Part shown: in pieces, positions 25,163 through 36,518 of the stretch
Numbering within the stretch: position 1 is the first letter of the stretch
How the letters are laid out: each line of letters begins with the position of its first letter
DNA from: Ascidia mentula
Taxonomy: Eukaryota; Chordata; Ascidiacea; Phlebobranchia; Ascidiidae
Direction of reading: 5' to 3'
Length of the DNA: 64,000 nt
Assembly (NCBI GenBank): GCA_947561715.1
Contig: OX387200.1
Location: forward strand, 21,330,501-21,394,500
Notes under the pieces: generated by a model
What the model saw: the letters and a program-made list of their open reading frames with translations, nothing else
Database searches by the model: none
Told to the model about the DNA's origin: nothing
Translations under genes and position numbers: made by a program

Positions 25163-27233
25163 TTTACGTAACCAAAAACGCCTGCAACAGAAAAACATTT
25201 CTTTTTCTCCAGCAAAAGTATCAGGCTTTATTGTTTAAAATGCATTGATTTATTGGCATAGACCAGGGGAATGAAAAATTACATCAAACTGAAGCATGAG
25301 GAGTGTGGTTTAGGGCCCACCAGTTTATACCAACTTTTGGCTGGACAGCTTGTAACACTACGGCCCATATCTGGCCGCCGGACGGCATTTGACCAAGTCT
25401 GCTATAGGCTATAAATTGACAAACTTCACCACATTCAATCTTTGTATTTTGTCACTTTTTAAACTGAACTATTGACTTCTGTTATAACGATTTTCCCTTG
25501 CGGTAACCTCAATCCAAAAACGACATCAGATATACCCTTTATGATCAAAGCACTCTGATGATATTAACTTGCATTTGGTTCTCCCAATCGCATGTAAGCG
25601 AGCAACATAAAATAAACTTAATAAGAAAAATGAACTTCAGCCAATGTTACCAGGAAGTTGCAGCGGGTTGCAAGCAAGGTCGGCGCACGTGTTTCTCGAT
25701 TTTCTTTTAAACAATCAAAACAACTCAATATGTTAAAAACATTTTGAACACCTAAACCGGCTGGATATAATCACTACTGTTTACACCATTCACACATATC
25801 TGTTCAACCAATCAACTTACACCCGAACAACTGCGTTACAATCACTGAGATAAAGAAATGTCCACCGAAGGGCAGCTCCAATCTGACAACTTGTTCAAGT
25901 TCCTGTTGACAGTAAAACCCTTTGCTATCTTCCAATGCCTGAAATCACAACGCGAGTCTATACATATGAGATGATTGACGAGAATCGCTTGTGGTTTGAT
26001 TGGGATGATTTACAATGACTTGACTGACCTTTTCTTCATAAGGTCTGGATTTTCAACATGCTTTAGCAAATAATTTAAAAAAGAGCTGCCTGGTAGTGTA
26101 ACGGTTTATAAAGTATTAAACCTTATCCAATGTATAAAACATTTACCAAAAAGCAAAATCAAGCCTTCTATACAGCAGGCTCCTTTCCCCACGGGAAATG
26201 CACGAGAAAATAATTAAAAATTTCCGTCATCATAGCATCCGCCGTCGCAGCAGCAAATTCTTCGCCTCCATCTTAAGTTGATACATCAGCTTCGACATTG
26301 AAATTAGTTGTATTAATAGTAATAGAAATTTTTATTATTTTTCCTAAAGGGTTTATTGCTAAAGGTGCTACAGAAGGTTATAAGAAGAACGAGACTAGCG
26401 AGAGAGACGGCAGAACAACGCCACATCCAAAAATTTGACTCTATCAACCACGGTCTCAATAGAGACTGGGGCTTTATGAGTCATTATACGCACCAAGATG
26501 CCACGGGCACTCAGTGACCAACAATTATCACCTCTTCGTGCGTTTTTCCTTTTTTTCTTTCTTGTTTTTAGCGCTGTTACCGCATTTTATTTGACACGTT
26601 ATTTGCTGCACCTGATGAAGCGAGATCAATCTCGCGAAAGCTCGTGCGAATAAAGTTGTTTAACAGTCAGCCTCTTATAAAAGCAGTGCACAAGCAAGCA
26701 TATAGTCATAGATCAGAGACTGACACGACAAACTGAAGAAATTGCTAAAGATGTAAACATGCAAAACTGATGACCTTTCACAGCTTAATGATTTTCCGAC
26801 CACAATTAACTACCAGTCACGTTTTACACACAAAAGCAATTAGAGTGTTGAATACTTCCAAAAGTTAAATATTTTGATTGCATTTTTAAACTTCTTGCAG
26901 CAATTTGTATACGAATAAAACCATTTTTATTTTGCGTAAAAGTTGCGTTTTATAGCCTGTGTCGAGTTTTGTGTGTGTGTAGGTTTGTGTGTGTGTAGGT
27001 TTGTGTTTTCGGATAAATGGAACTTTAAGTAAACTTTTCGTCACAACAGTGGGAAAAGGTACAAGTTATAAAGTTTTGATGCAAATAATTAAAATCCCGT
27101 TTGATAAAAAAATCTTTTCAACAGCAAATCAACTTAAATAAACAACGGCATCATACTATGGATTGCTGAAAACACAGCAAGTTCACATTATACACAGTTT
27201 GCAACAAATTAAACGTTTGTTACACGTAAAAAA
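25163..27233. other. Spacer between the orphan exons and GPCR-B3
   Basis: It is paralogous to 18171-20085. It contains the insertion at 26365-26740 and a short GT-rich minisatellite (26967-27006). No coding exon is recognised. Confidence 0.6.
26355..26750 (+). mobile_element. 376-bp insertion with a 10-bp target-site duplication
   Basis: ATTGCTAAAG occurs at 26355-26364 and 26741-26750. The paralogous site in unit 1 (about 19515-19530) has a single, slightly diverged copy and no insert. Near its 3' part is CTGATGA-A-GCGAGA-TCAA-TCTCGC-GAAA (26612-26639), then GTGCGAATAAAG, the same layout as the insertion at 18842. It has no coding capacity, so it is probably the end of a longer retroelement or a short non-autonomous relative. 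Confidence 0.8.
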
Positions 27234-30141
27234 TCATCGCGAGGTGGGGCAGCTGAGCTTTTTCCAGATGTCCTTCAGGAATTCTTTGTACAAATCTCTG
27301 TATATGTTGCTCATTAACCCGTAGATGATGAAGTTCATCGCTGAGTTGGACAAGATCAGACGAGCAACAACCTGTAAATAACCATGAAGCCAATAACATA
27401 AATTCTGTGAGTTCCTACATATGGCCACTGTTTCGACATAAATAAGTTCTCGTCAGATTGTCTGAGATCGTCTACAAGAGTCTTACCCGAGCTGCACCGA
27501 TGAGACCTTATCGAAACAGTCGCCATCTGTTTGCAGCTCACAGAGGGCACCAACCCGTTGTAGCGCAAATAAACACACTAGTTTCTCATATTAGATATGT
27601 ACTTAGTTGCACGAAGTCGACCATCGCTTTTCTTCATGCAATCGATCACTTCCTTCCTGTTACAAACTTCTATATCCTAACTTACTCTTTTAAACAATGG
27701 GTCCACGTCATAGGGTGTGAAAATGATGTAACCGACGTAGGGAGTCCAGCTGATGACGAAAACAAGACATGACGTCACGAGGGTTTTGATGAGATTTTGT
27801 TCACGTTTTGCAAGAATTCTTTCCGAGGCTGTTTGTGTTGAGGAAGGATTTGAGAGGTTTGAAGAAACTCGTCGAATTTTTCGAATTTTGTCGCCATGTA
27901 ATTTCACATTTCTGCATGAAATACATTCACAGTTAACAATGGTCACATGTTGGGATGGCATTTTGGTTGTGGTAACATCTTCACAATAGAACTGAACTTC
28001 TCTCCAGAATGTGTCAAAGTGAAAAGTGTATGTGTTACTTATATCGCTTGTCTTTTTCAATCGAATACAATAATGCATGACATAATACCTTACTAACAAT
28101 ACACACTCATAGCACTGGCTTTAAAACAGGATCAGACCGATAATAGTTAGAAAAATACTTTTCTCCCTGTTGGCATTATTTATTTGAGAAACTGATGATG
28201 CCCACAGGGCGAAATATAGAGTTCTGGGTTTAGAGCTAGTGGTTTTTGTTGTATTATTACGGAAAGAACAGTGAACCCTAGGTCAGCATCTACAGTATAT
28301 GATTGAGATCCTCATTTTCCATTCCAAAAAGTCATTTATCTTCCTAACAAAAAACCTATGACACATTTTTTGAAACTTTCGGGTTAACACGTGTTTGATA
28401 TGCTTCTTTGATGTGCATGACCCAGAAACTAGGAGTTTGTTCTCATTAACAAATGTTACTTATCCTGGATCGAAAACTTCGCACACAAACCTGCATCTGT
28501 CAATAACAAGGCAACTCCGCTTCCCATACCAGCTGTCATTACTCTATCTTAACCATCAACTTTCATGTCAGAAAATCAGCACTTGCTGCTTAACATGACA
28601 ACCGAAACCCCATGATGAGGACGGTCTAGACGTGACACGTAGGCAAAATCTGAACATGGCATCCTTAACGTGACAACTATAACTGATAACCTTTTCATAA
28701 CGAGGCCAGCTTAAAAATGACACGTAAGCAGAGTCAGTGGGGCATAATGAGTATTGGAATCTTAACTTTTACCTGAAGAGAACAGCGTAGAAATAACAGG
28801 TGAGGATTATTGGTGTGAAGAGACCAAATATCATGATGAGGATTGTGTAATCCCGGGATGCGTTGTTGTCAAATGTGCACACCATGATCTTCTCGTCATA
28901 TCTATATTGTGTTTCTTGATTAGGACTTGCCATGCTATAAAATGCGTGGATCGCAGCTCCAAAGCAATGTGGGAAGTCAAAATCAAAACATTCGCGTCAT
29001 AGGTTAAGTTACTAAAAGTACATTATACTCTGATGACGTATGTATATTCTGATGACGTAAGTATACACCGATGACCTAAGTATAGGAACCTGAATACAAC
29101 AATCGCACAATGGTTACTATAAATTGAATATTGTTTCATTATAATAATGCTACACACGCAACAACCACAAACATCTTTTGGCAAATCTTTTCAATACTTA
29201 CATCGTGTTGCTCCAGCCAAAAAGCACTGGTGTCATCAAAAAGTGCGACCAAAGCACGATGGCGACGATCATGGCGTAGGAATGTTTCTTGGAGAAAACT
29301 TCGTGGAAAGTGTCTCTCCGCACAACTGCCCAGTATCTGAAAGTGAAAACCGCGTGTTGTGGAGGAACCAAGAAAATGATACGAGCTGGCGATTATCATA
29401 CGGGCGATTGACCACCCACAGTTACATTACAGGCCACGTAATGCGGAGTTAATGGAACACATAGACGCATGCAAATTATCAGTAAACTGTATCAATCGTT
29501 CACCACTTTACTTCTCTTTTCTGCTGTATGAAAACCAATTATAAAGAAAACTTTTTAGCTTTGGTAACACACAACGACATTCGTCATGCGCAACTCAATA
29601 CAATTCGACAACATCACCGTTATTAACTGTATGTTTTTAAAGAAAGTGGTCTCACCTATTTAACGAAATAACAGCCAGACATTGCACCGACATGACACAA
29701 GAAGTGCAAATAAAATATCCGGCAGCATCACACAGAGCATGGGGCAGAACGTTACGTTGTATCAACAGGTTGGCAATTATCGGTGGAGTTAGAACGCCAG
29801 TCACCTAAAACACATCAAGATTTTTTCATTCTGTAACCAAATATGTTTCTACTCTGCCTTCCAACCTCTATTATTTATATCAGTTTTGTGACTTACTAAA
29901 TTCACATTTTACTTACTATAAGATCCGCGACAGCCAAGGTGATGATGAACAAGTTTCCGTTTTTGTGAATCTTATTCCCGTGGACAATGGAGCAAATTAC
30001 CATCAAATTTCCAAAACTACCGACGAGCGCAACCAAGATTAGATAAACGACATCTATTGCAGTCCCAGCATCAATTGAAGAATGAGTCGTAATATTCGTG
30101 AAATTTAATGTGCCATTATGTATGCCAGGGAGTAGCGGCAT
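27234..30141 (-). CDS. GPCR-B3: melatonin-receptor-like class A GPCR
   Basis: Minus-strand exons 29917-30141, 29656-29804, 29202-29336, 28773-28901, 27686-27911 and 27234-27371 join in frame to 333 codons. It is the unit-2 duplicate of B2. Compared with B2, exon 1 ends ADLI and uses a GTAAGT donor (B2 ends ADLV with GTGAGT), intron 1 is much shorter (112 against 412 bases), and exon 2 uses GTGAGA. All class A landmarks are present: GN in TM1, TM3 Cys, SLNRYWAVV, ECL2 Cys, SWTPY, MNFIIYG. Nothing in the reading frame suggests decay, so both B2 and B3 look functional. Intron 5 holds the hammerhead pair e. Confidence 0.75.
27385..27541. repeat. Inverted hammerhead-like pair, copy e
   Basis: It lies in GPCR-B3 intron 5. 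The plus half (antisense to the gene) has an 8-bp perfect stem I GAGCTGCA/TGCAGCTC, core CCGATGA (27497-27503, one change from CTGATGA), a shortened stem II, GAAA at 27513-27516, stem III ACAG/CTGT and cleavage triplet GTT. The minus half (about 27418-27460) keeps CTGACGA and GAAA but lacks stem I. The plus half is among the better preserved copies. Confidence 0.6.
28192..28214 (+). other. CTGATGA-hairpin-GAAA motif, unit-2 copy
   Basis: Identical in layout to 21047-21069 (CTGATGA, T, GCCC-ACA-GGGC, GAAA), in GPCR-B3 intron 4. Confidence 0.5.
29022..29085. repeat. Intronic minisatellite, unit-2 copy
   Basis: About three units of the repeat seen at 21886-21980, in GPCR-B3 intron 3. Two units carry TGACGTA and one TGACCTAA. 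Confidence 0.75.
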
Positions 30142-33100
30142 TTTACATATGAATCAAAACGTCTGAAACAGAAAAGTATTTATCGCCTACCAGCAAAATT
30201 AGGCTGCTTCCATTGTCCAATTTACATTGATTTTATGGCTACAGAATAAACCAGAACTTCATGCAGTATCGCCTAAATAAGTTGACGATCTTCAACACTT
30301 TTAACTTTGCCATTTTATGACATTTGAAACTGAACTAATGACCGCGGTTATGACGAGTATTCATTATTTTGCTACGTAAAAGTCCAAAAACTACATTACC
30401 TCTTATGTTGTTGTTTAACGATGTAACTTCATAGGTGCCAGAATTTCTTAAATAAAAGAGGGAACTTGTCTCGGTTTTACGATAACCCAGTCAGGATGTG
30501 CGCGAATCATTACACAGCAGCTTTTTCTGAAGGAAGTTTCAATCACATGTTCCTGGCTATACAAGTTCGTCGCGTGTTATTCCTGTTTATCTTCCGTGAC
30601 AACTCAATGCATTAAAACTTCAACCATGCTTCTAACCAAAACAATGAAAATAAAATACAATTTTGTCTTGTTTCATTGAAAAAACTAGCTGAAAATAACC
30701 ACTAATTGCCTATTTATGTGTAACCACTTCTGCTTTCTCGTGCCAGTCGTCTGTCCGACCAATCAACTTAAACCGAACGACTCCGTTTCAATCATGGTGA
30801 TTAGACAATGCCAATCGAAGGACAGCGTCAGCCTGGCAACTTGGTGAATTTCCAGATGAAAGCAACCTTTCACAAAAATATCTTGTTCGTCTCAGATCAC
30901 ATCGCTGGTATCTTTATGGAATGATTGACAGGAATCGCTTGTGGTTTGATTCGAGTGATTAGAATTGGCTTCGTTTAATCTTTTCTCCATAAGTTCTGGG
31001 TTTTCAACACGACTTAATAAAATAATTCAAATTAAACCAAGTCCAATATTAACTTTATAACATTTAGCAAGAAGCAAAATGAAGCATTCTACCGCAGTCC
31101 GCTGCACCCCAGGGATAATGTTTGAGCAAAAAAAATCAGTCATTGTTTTATTCCGTCTTCGGAACAGCAAACTCTTCTCCAATGCCGTAAAGTAAAATAA
31201 CATAATTTTCTTCAAAGGGGACTTGATATTTCTGATGTTTGTGAAGGATCAGTTGCATTGAAATGGTATTATTGCTTTTAACGGTTTGTTTCTGAAGTTT
31301 TCAGGTGTGTTGTTGACTCTTAATGTCAGAAGATCCTTTTTTGAGTGAACAAATTTGATACTTTATCAATACTACCACCAACTTTGATATGAAGCACTAT
31401 TTTTTTTCTGTATGGGAAAATTTACATTAATATGTCTTTTGAAGCAACAAACCTCTAATTTATGCCAGCAGGTGTATCCGGACAAATTGGTTTCGCTTAT
31501 ATAAGTATCATCAGTTTCTTATTCAAACAGAATCAAATATATTTTGCGAAATGCATACTTTGTCCTTCATATGAACAGCTCAAGGAACAACCCAACATCG
31601 CACACAAACAATGCCACCCAACTGCGTCTCGTAACCTTATTCACCGCCGGACCGCTGGAATCCGGGATTATCTTTGCATGCAATCAGTGTTAATCGCACT
31701 TTCCAATCTCTTTCTCATGCTCGGAAAGCTGAAGGATGAACTCGATTCATTTTTACTTCGACCTCACTTGACGCCGGTATCAAAATTTTGTATTTGCCCA
31801 CAGCGAAAAAAAAGGTTCTTGAAGAGATAAAAGGAAGGGGACCACATCTGTCGCTACTGGTAAACACGATTCTTGCACTTGGGATTTGAACAAGGTCAGG
31901 TGCGATGCAGGGGAAGGCGAATGTGGCGAACTCACCCAGGAATTTATTATAATACAGAAAAAAACAATGCGGTGGCAGACGAAAGGATTGCTTAAGATTG
32001 ATTTTCAATAATCACTAGCGTACTTTGTCTGGCGCATGCATGGCTAATGGCGAGCTCAACTCGCTACTTATGCGCCACAATGGGTTTTTGATAGTAATCG
32101 TCCCCCTTAGAGGAAATTCCTGGATCCGTTCCGGGACGGGTTGTTTTTGCATGTGGAAGGTCTATAATATGAATTAGTTGAAGGGAGAGGAAAAAGTCAA
32201 TTTTAATTGTAATTAATGTTATTGGTGACGAAATGGTTTGTTGGCGACGATTTTTTTAGTGATTTAGCCACAGAATCGCACAGCAGTTATGGATGAATCG
32301 AATTTATTATTTCCAACTTTTGGAAGATCGTGAGATTCGAATATTGCTATGTAGTAGTGGGGAGTAAGCGTATTATCGTAAGAGTTAACGGCGTGGTTTT
32401 AACCTTACTTGCATGTCATGCGGCTTTTTAGCTAATCAGTTAATATGCGTATATTTAAAAGCAATTCGGAATACACAATCAGCCAGCTTAACATCTAAAT
32501 CTTCAACTATTTGAAATATTTATATACGTGTGAAATAAATGACCTTGGAATAATGTCACAATGTCACCTAGTTCGTTAGAAATGCGCGAAAAATCGATTT
32601 CATCTGCATATGCATCACGAGTTTCTGCAAATATGTGTATGGCGGCGAAATCGATTTTCCGGCTATAATAAACTAGCTAGTATACTATTAATGTTGCTTA
32701 CAATAACCCTTCGCTGGGCGTTCAGATAGCAGGAAAACTATGGAACAACTTCATGGTCATGTATCGCATATGACCTTTTGGGATCCCTGGCGTCGCAAGT
32801 ATGATATATATTACGTTAATTCACCGCCGACAAGAGGAACTATGTTCAAAATCGCGGATATTTTTGTCATTTCTGCCTTGATTTCTACACAAATATTCCG
32901 GACATTTAATACTATAGGTCTCACTGGTGTAGTTTTGGCGACTATTGCTGATACATGTCAGGGAAAGTCCGGTCGTATGGCAACCACATTAAACGCGACC
33001 AACATGCAACTATGAAATCGTACAGAGGGACGGGAAAAATACGAAAACATAGAATATGCGATGAATATTGATTCGAGTAAATCCCTTGGCAATGGATTAG

Positions 33101-33381
33101 GGCTATGAAATTGTAATCTCGCTAAAGCCGATTACTCTGACAGCGGCACAAAGAAGACTGATGATATTAAACTACAAACCGCTGCAAGTGCGCTGTTATT
33201 ACTAAGAACGTATATTTCAGAAAACATACGATGACTTTGGTCAGTGTGTAACTATTTATGTGCAAGATTTCGAATAAACTGTGCATGTAGATTTCGCTTT
33301 ATATGAAAAAATTGACATTGTTAAGTATATGCAAAAATATTTTGTAATCAGGTGTTAAGAGATTGTGAAAAGTAGTGCAAA
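30142..33381. other. Divergent intergenic region between GPCR-B3 and the opsin
   Basis: The left part to 31210 is duplicated B3 upstream sequence. From 31211 it is single-copy and should hold the divergent promoters. ORFs at 31462-31830 and 32740-33015 show no recognisable domain or splice logic and are not called. GGATTA at 33094-33099 and reverse-oriented TAATCT at 33114-33119 match K50 homeodomain (Otx-type) sites about 270-290 bases before the opsin start; such short words occur often by chance. Confidence 0.4.
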
Positions 33382-35702
33382 ATGAAATCCGAATCAGTGC
33401 GATATGCCTACGGGATTGGAATGGCCGTGCTTGGTAAGAATTGAGTCAAGTCCTGTAACCTGTAAAACTCATCAGCATATTGACCAACTTAAAAAACGTA
33501 CATTTTTCAAAAACATGTGGTTCTTATCCATCAGCGAAACGTTCCATGTATCAATGGTGTAAGACAATGTTGCGGAAACACACATTATTATGTTTACATG
33601 AAATTCACATATCTTAAACTTTTATAACAGGCGGGATTTGCTGCTTTGGTTACGCCCTACTCTGGTTGCTCTTATGGGGACGCCCCGATCAAGTAAAAAA
33701 GAATCGCTTTCTGATTTCTTTGGGTTACTCTGACGTCATGATTGCAATGCACGCATTTGCTTCGACTGCTGCTGTTTTCTATGGAAGTTGGCCATTCGGA
33801 ATGGCTGGATGCTACGTAAGAGCGCTTTACTTTTTTGGGAATTTTAATGTACTTTTGCTGCCAACATGCTGACTAAATCATTAACACATGCTAGCTAAGT
33901 TGTGTGAAAAGTGAATAAATGGATAATATTTAAATGATGTTTGTCGGTTCAGTTGGTCGCATAAACTCTTCTAGATTCGTTCTTCCGTCACTTATGTAAA
34001 CGTGACTAACACGTGTGGTTATGCGAGAACAGGTCGATGCGATTATAGGAATGGGCTGTACTTTCGTGAGCATCTCCAATGCAGCTTGGATCGCACGAGA
34101 CCGATATTACAGAGTATGCAAACCAATTAAGGGTGAGATGGAGCTTTAATCTGCCTGGGTATACTAAATATAACCGCAGTCCAACTGCTTAATATTGCAT
34201 TTAAACGGATATGCTGGAATTTGGCAATTTCAAGTTTTGTTAACGGGTATTTTAAACCTAAATAATCTTAATTTATTCTGAATATCCTAATTGAAACTTC
34301 AAACACAATGACAAAAGTGATATTTGTATGAACAGCTGGCCAAGGTTACAAGTTTTACATCAAACTGGTTTGGTTTCTTGGAACAATCGGCGGTCTGCTT
34401 CCACTCATCGGATTCGGCGAGTATGGCTTTGAAGCGGATGAGCCCGAGTACCAGACCGGCTGTTTGTTAAAATTCAACACCGAAATTACGAAGTAGGTGA
34501 AATAGAAAATTACTCAAGATCCTCATTCATTTAAAAATCCCCTTTCATTCATAAAACTTAAAGATCGCCTTTAATTAGTTGCAAAAATGCAACTTTTTTA
34601 CTGCAGTAACATTTTTTTATCTTTCAATCACTATTTGTATGTTTTTTTGTACAGCAAATACCGTTTCTACATTGTGATGATCGCCACCGTATGGTTCATT
34701 CTCCCTGTTTACAATATCATCTCCTACTACGGAAGCATCGCAAAAGCGAACAAGAAGTCGTGTGCCGTAAGTTGTGACATTGATTTCAGAGCAACTTCTT
34801 ACGTACAAACTAACTTCTGAGGAATCGAGATTCCGGAACCATTACATGTTTATTTTATTCTACCGACGTTTCGCCAGTTATAAAATTATACTTAACAAAG
34901 GTTTTGGCTAAACTTCGGCAAATCAAATCAGTGTTGAGCAGGTTGATCAGTTCCTCATAATTTACAATGAGCCTGGCAGCAACAGTAATACAGTTACAAA
35001 CTAACTATAAAGGCTTTTCTGACCAAATGTAGCATTGCTTTTTATTTGTGTGCAATGACAAATTCTTTTTACACACCTGTTCAAAAGCATTAAACTTCTC
35101 ACACCATGGAATCCAGTTCGGAGTAAAATCAGGTGGAGGGAAAATAACAGAGTTTGTTTTGTGTCATCCCAGATGATGTGGGTCGTTCCCACGCAGATGA
35201 TACTGAGCCTGACACCTTATGCATTCTACGCTTTCCTGTCAATCTCTGTCGGAGTTGCATCTTATCCTGATTACCTGGTCGCAATCAACAATGTAAGTAA
35301 AGCAATGTTTTGTAAACATTAACGTCACGGTTGTATTTCCGCACCTGGATATTTCGTATCCCGATAATTATCAGATTGTTGGAGAGCTTTTTTTACCTTT
35401 AAACACACCTTTTAACCTACTTTTTGCTAACTCTGTGTCCTTCCCTGCTTGATAAATAGTAAAATCATTATGGCATGCACTGAATTATGGAATCGTAACA
35501 GTCTGGCTTTCAGCGGCACCAAGCGGTTGACAATAATACAAATTTTATTCCACAGCTGGCAGCAAAGGTCTTTATCGCCACCAACCCGTTCCTTTACATG
35601 TGGAGTGATCCTGTTCTTGCCAAACTCTTCAAGAAGATCATTTGTGGTCTGGATGTTGGCGAGGAAGAAGCTGTGACAACCGATCATCAGAAATCCCAGT
35701 AA
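33382..35702 (+). CDS. opsin3: RGR-like opsin (Ci-opsin3 type, putative retinal photoisomerase)
   Basis: Exons 33382-33433, 33631-33815, 34033-34132, 34336-34492, 34655-34766, 35173-35292 and 35556-35702 join in frame to 290 codons, the usual RGR size. Seven hydrophobic spans are visible. The TM3 Cys (GMAGCY) pairs with the ECL2 Cys (YQTGCLL). TM3 ends ARDRYYRVCKP and TM7 reads LAAKVFIATNPFLYMW, with the Lys that forms the retinal Schiff base. RGR binds all-trans retinal and isomerises it in light, supplying 11-cis chromophore. The Ciona RGR homologue has been described as Ci-opsin3; identity here rests on my reading, not a search. It keeps DRY-type and NPxxY motifs, which vertebrate RGR has altered, so G-protein signalling is not excluded. 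N- and C-termini are short. A polyadenylation signal lies at 36009-36014. Confidence 0.82.
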
Positions 35703-36008
35703 ATCCTGACCAGATCCTGCATGTGTGTCGTTGTGAGTGTGACTGTACATGGTGTTGACATTTTAGCTTCCAGTGTCATATGTTAATGTCTTAAAATGTA
35801 CTTTGGTTTTTACTCAAGTAAAAGAAATCATTGACTCCGTTACAATTGCAAACTGGTTAGGAAGTAATGTTTAATTTTTTATTTAAAATTGGTAGTGGTA
35901 AATTTTGTTGTTTTAATGAAACCTGGTTCGAGGATCAACTTCTAATGTTTTTGTGTTTAATCGACAAACTTTATTGCTGTTGTCTGCCCAATTTCTGTGA
36001 ACTTTCAC

Positions 36009-36014
36009 AATAAA
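36009..36014 (+). terminator. Polyadenylation signal, opsin gene
   Basis: AATAAA about 307 bases after the opsin stop codon, the first good hexamer downstream. Confidence 0.5.
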
Positions 36015-36218
36015 AAACGAACCTCTGGTTATAACTCATTGGTTCTCGTGTGTGACGAACTTTTCGCGTTCGACGAACTGTGAAGGATTCACGGACTTAC
36101 GAGGCTTCAATCATAAATTCATCAGAACGATTTATTCCAATGTTAACAATGTTCAGTCCCAGAGGGTTGACCAAGCTAACTATTTGCCTCCATATTTCGT
36201 GAAAGAAAACTCAATTTC

Positions 36219-36286
36219 AAAGCTGCAGACAGGGTGTGTACACGCACTGTTTCGCCATGTAAGGTCTCATCAGTGCAGCTGTTGAG
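36219..36286 (-). ncRNA. Hammerhead ribozyme motif (type I), near-complete core
   Basis: Read on the minus strand: AGCTGCA (36274-36280), CTGATGA (36267-36273), an imperfect stem II GACC/GGC with a bulge, GAAA (36250-36253), stem III ACAG/CTGT closed by a loop, GTC with the cleavable C at 36228, then TGCAGCT (36221-36227), which closes a 7-bp stem I. All catalytic core bases of a hammerhead are present. Activity is inferred from the secondary structure only. Confidence 0.7.
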
Positions 36287-36423
36287 TGACACTGTGCTAG
36301 CTTTCACACTAGCAGGCACACTAGTCTCCACTTTGTGGTACCTTTCAACGTCGATCTGCAGGGTACCTTATACTAGGTACCGAACAACAGAGACGACGAA
36401 CCACTGTGGAGCGTACTACAAAA

Positions 36424-36478
36424 CTGATGAGACCTCACAGGTCGAAACAGTGCGTGTACACACCCTGTCTGCAGCTTT
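36424..36478 (+). ncRNA. Hammerhead motif with perfect stem II but open stem I
   Basis: CTGATGA (36424-36430), stem II GACCT-CAC-AGGTC (36431-36443), GAAA (36444-36447), stem III ACAG/CTGT and GTC with the cleavable C at 36469, followed by TGCAGCTTT. The 5' strand of stem I, expected as AAAGCTGCA before CTGATGA, is replaced by CTACAAAA, so stem I does not close locally. It complements the minus-strand motif at 36219, which has stem I but a weak stem II. Confidence 0.65.
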
Positions 36479-36518
36479 GCAATATTATGGCTTTTTTTGC
36501 ACATATAAAACTCAATTT

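Larger units (their letters stand above)
24419..31210. repeat. Tandem segmental duplication, unit 2
   Basis: It runs parallel to 17431-24418. It contains copies of B1 exons 2 and 1 (orphaned), the spacer, and B3 with its upstream region. Similarity stops at CATAATTTTC (31201-31210), the same words at which unit 1 stops, after which the sequence is unique. It is about 6792 bp. This unit alone carries the insertion at 26365-26740. Confidence 0.9.
36206..36518. mobile_element. Inverted-repeat element carrying two hammerhead motifs, copy f
   Basis: A perfect 36-bp terminal inverted repeat pairs 36219-36254 with 36443-36478, continuing imperfectly inward. AAAACTCAATTT occurs directly repeated at 36206-36217 and 36507-36518 and may be a target-site duplication. 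Each terminal repeat is one hammerhead motif, read on opposite strands. The 170-bp interior has no ORF of note but contains a second palindrome around GGTACCTTATACTAGGTACC (36362-36381). It is probably non-autonomous. Confidence 0.7.

Noticed and set aside
31462..31830. 122-codon plus-strand ORF
   Set aside because: No domain, no splice-site logic and mixed composition; probably a chance ORF between the GPCR array and the opsin.
32740..33015. 91-codon plus-strand ORF upstream of the opsin
   Set aside because: No recognisable motif, and it lies in the likely promoter region of the opsin.
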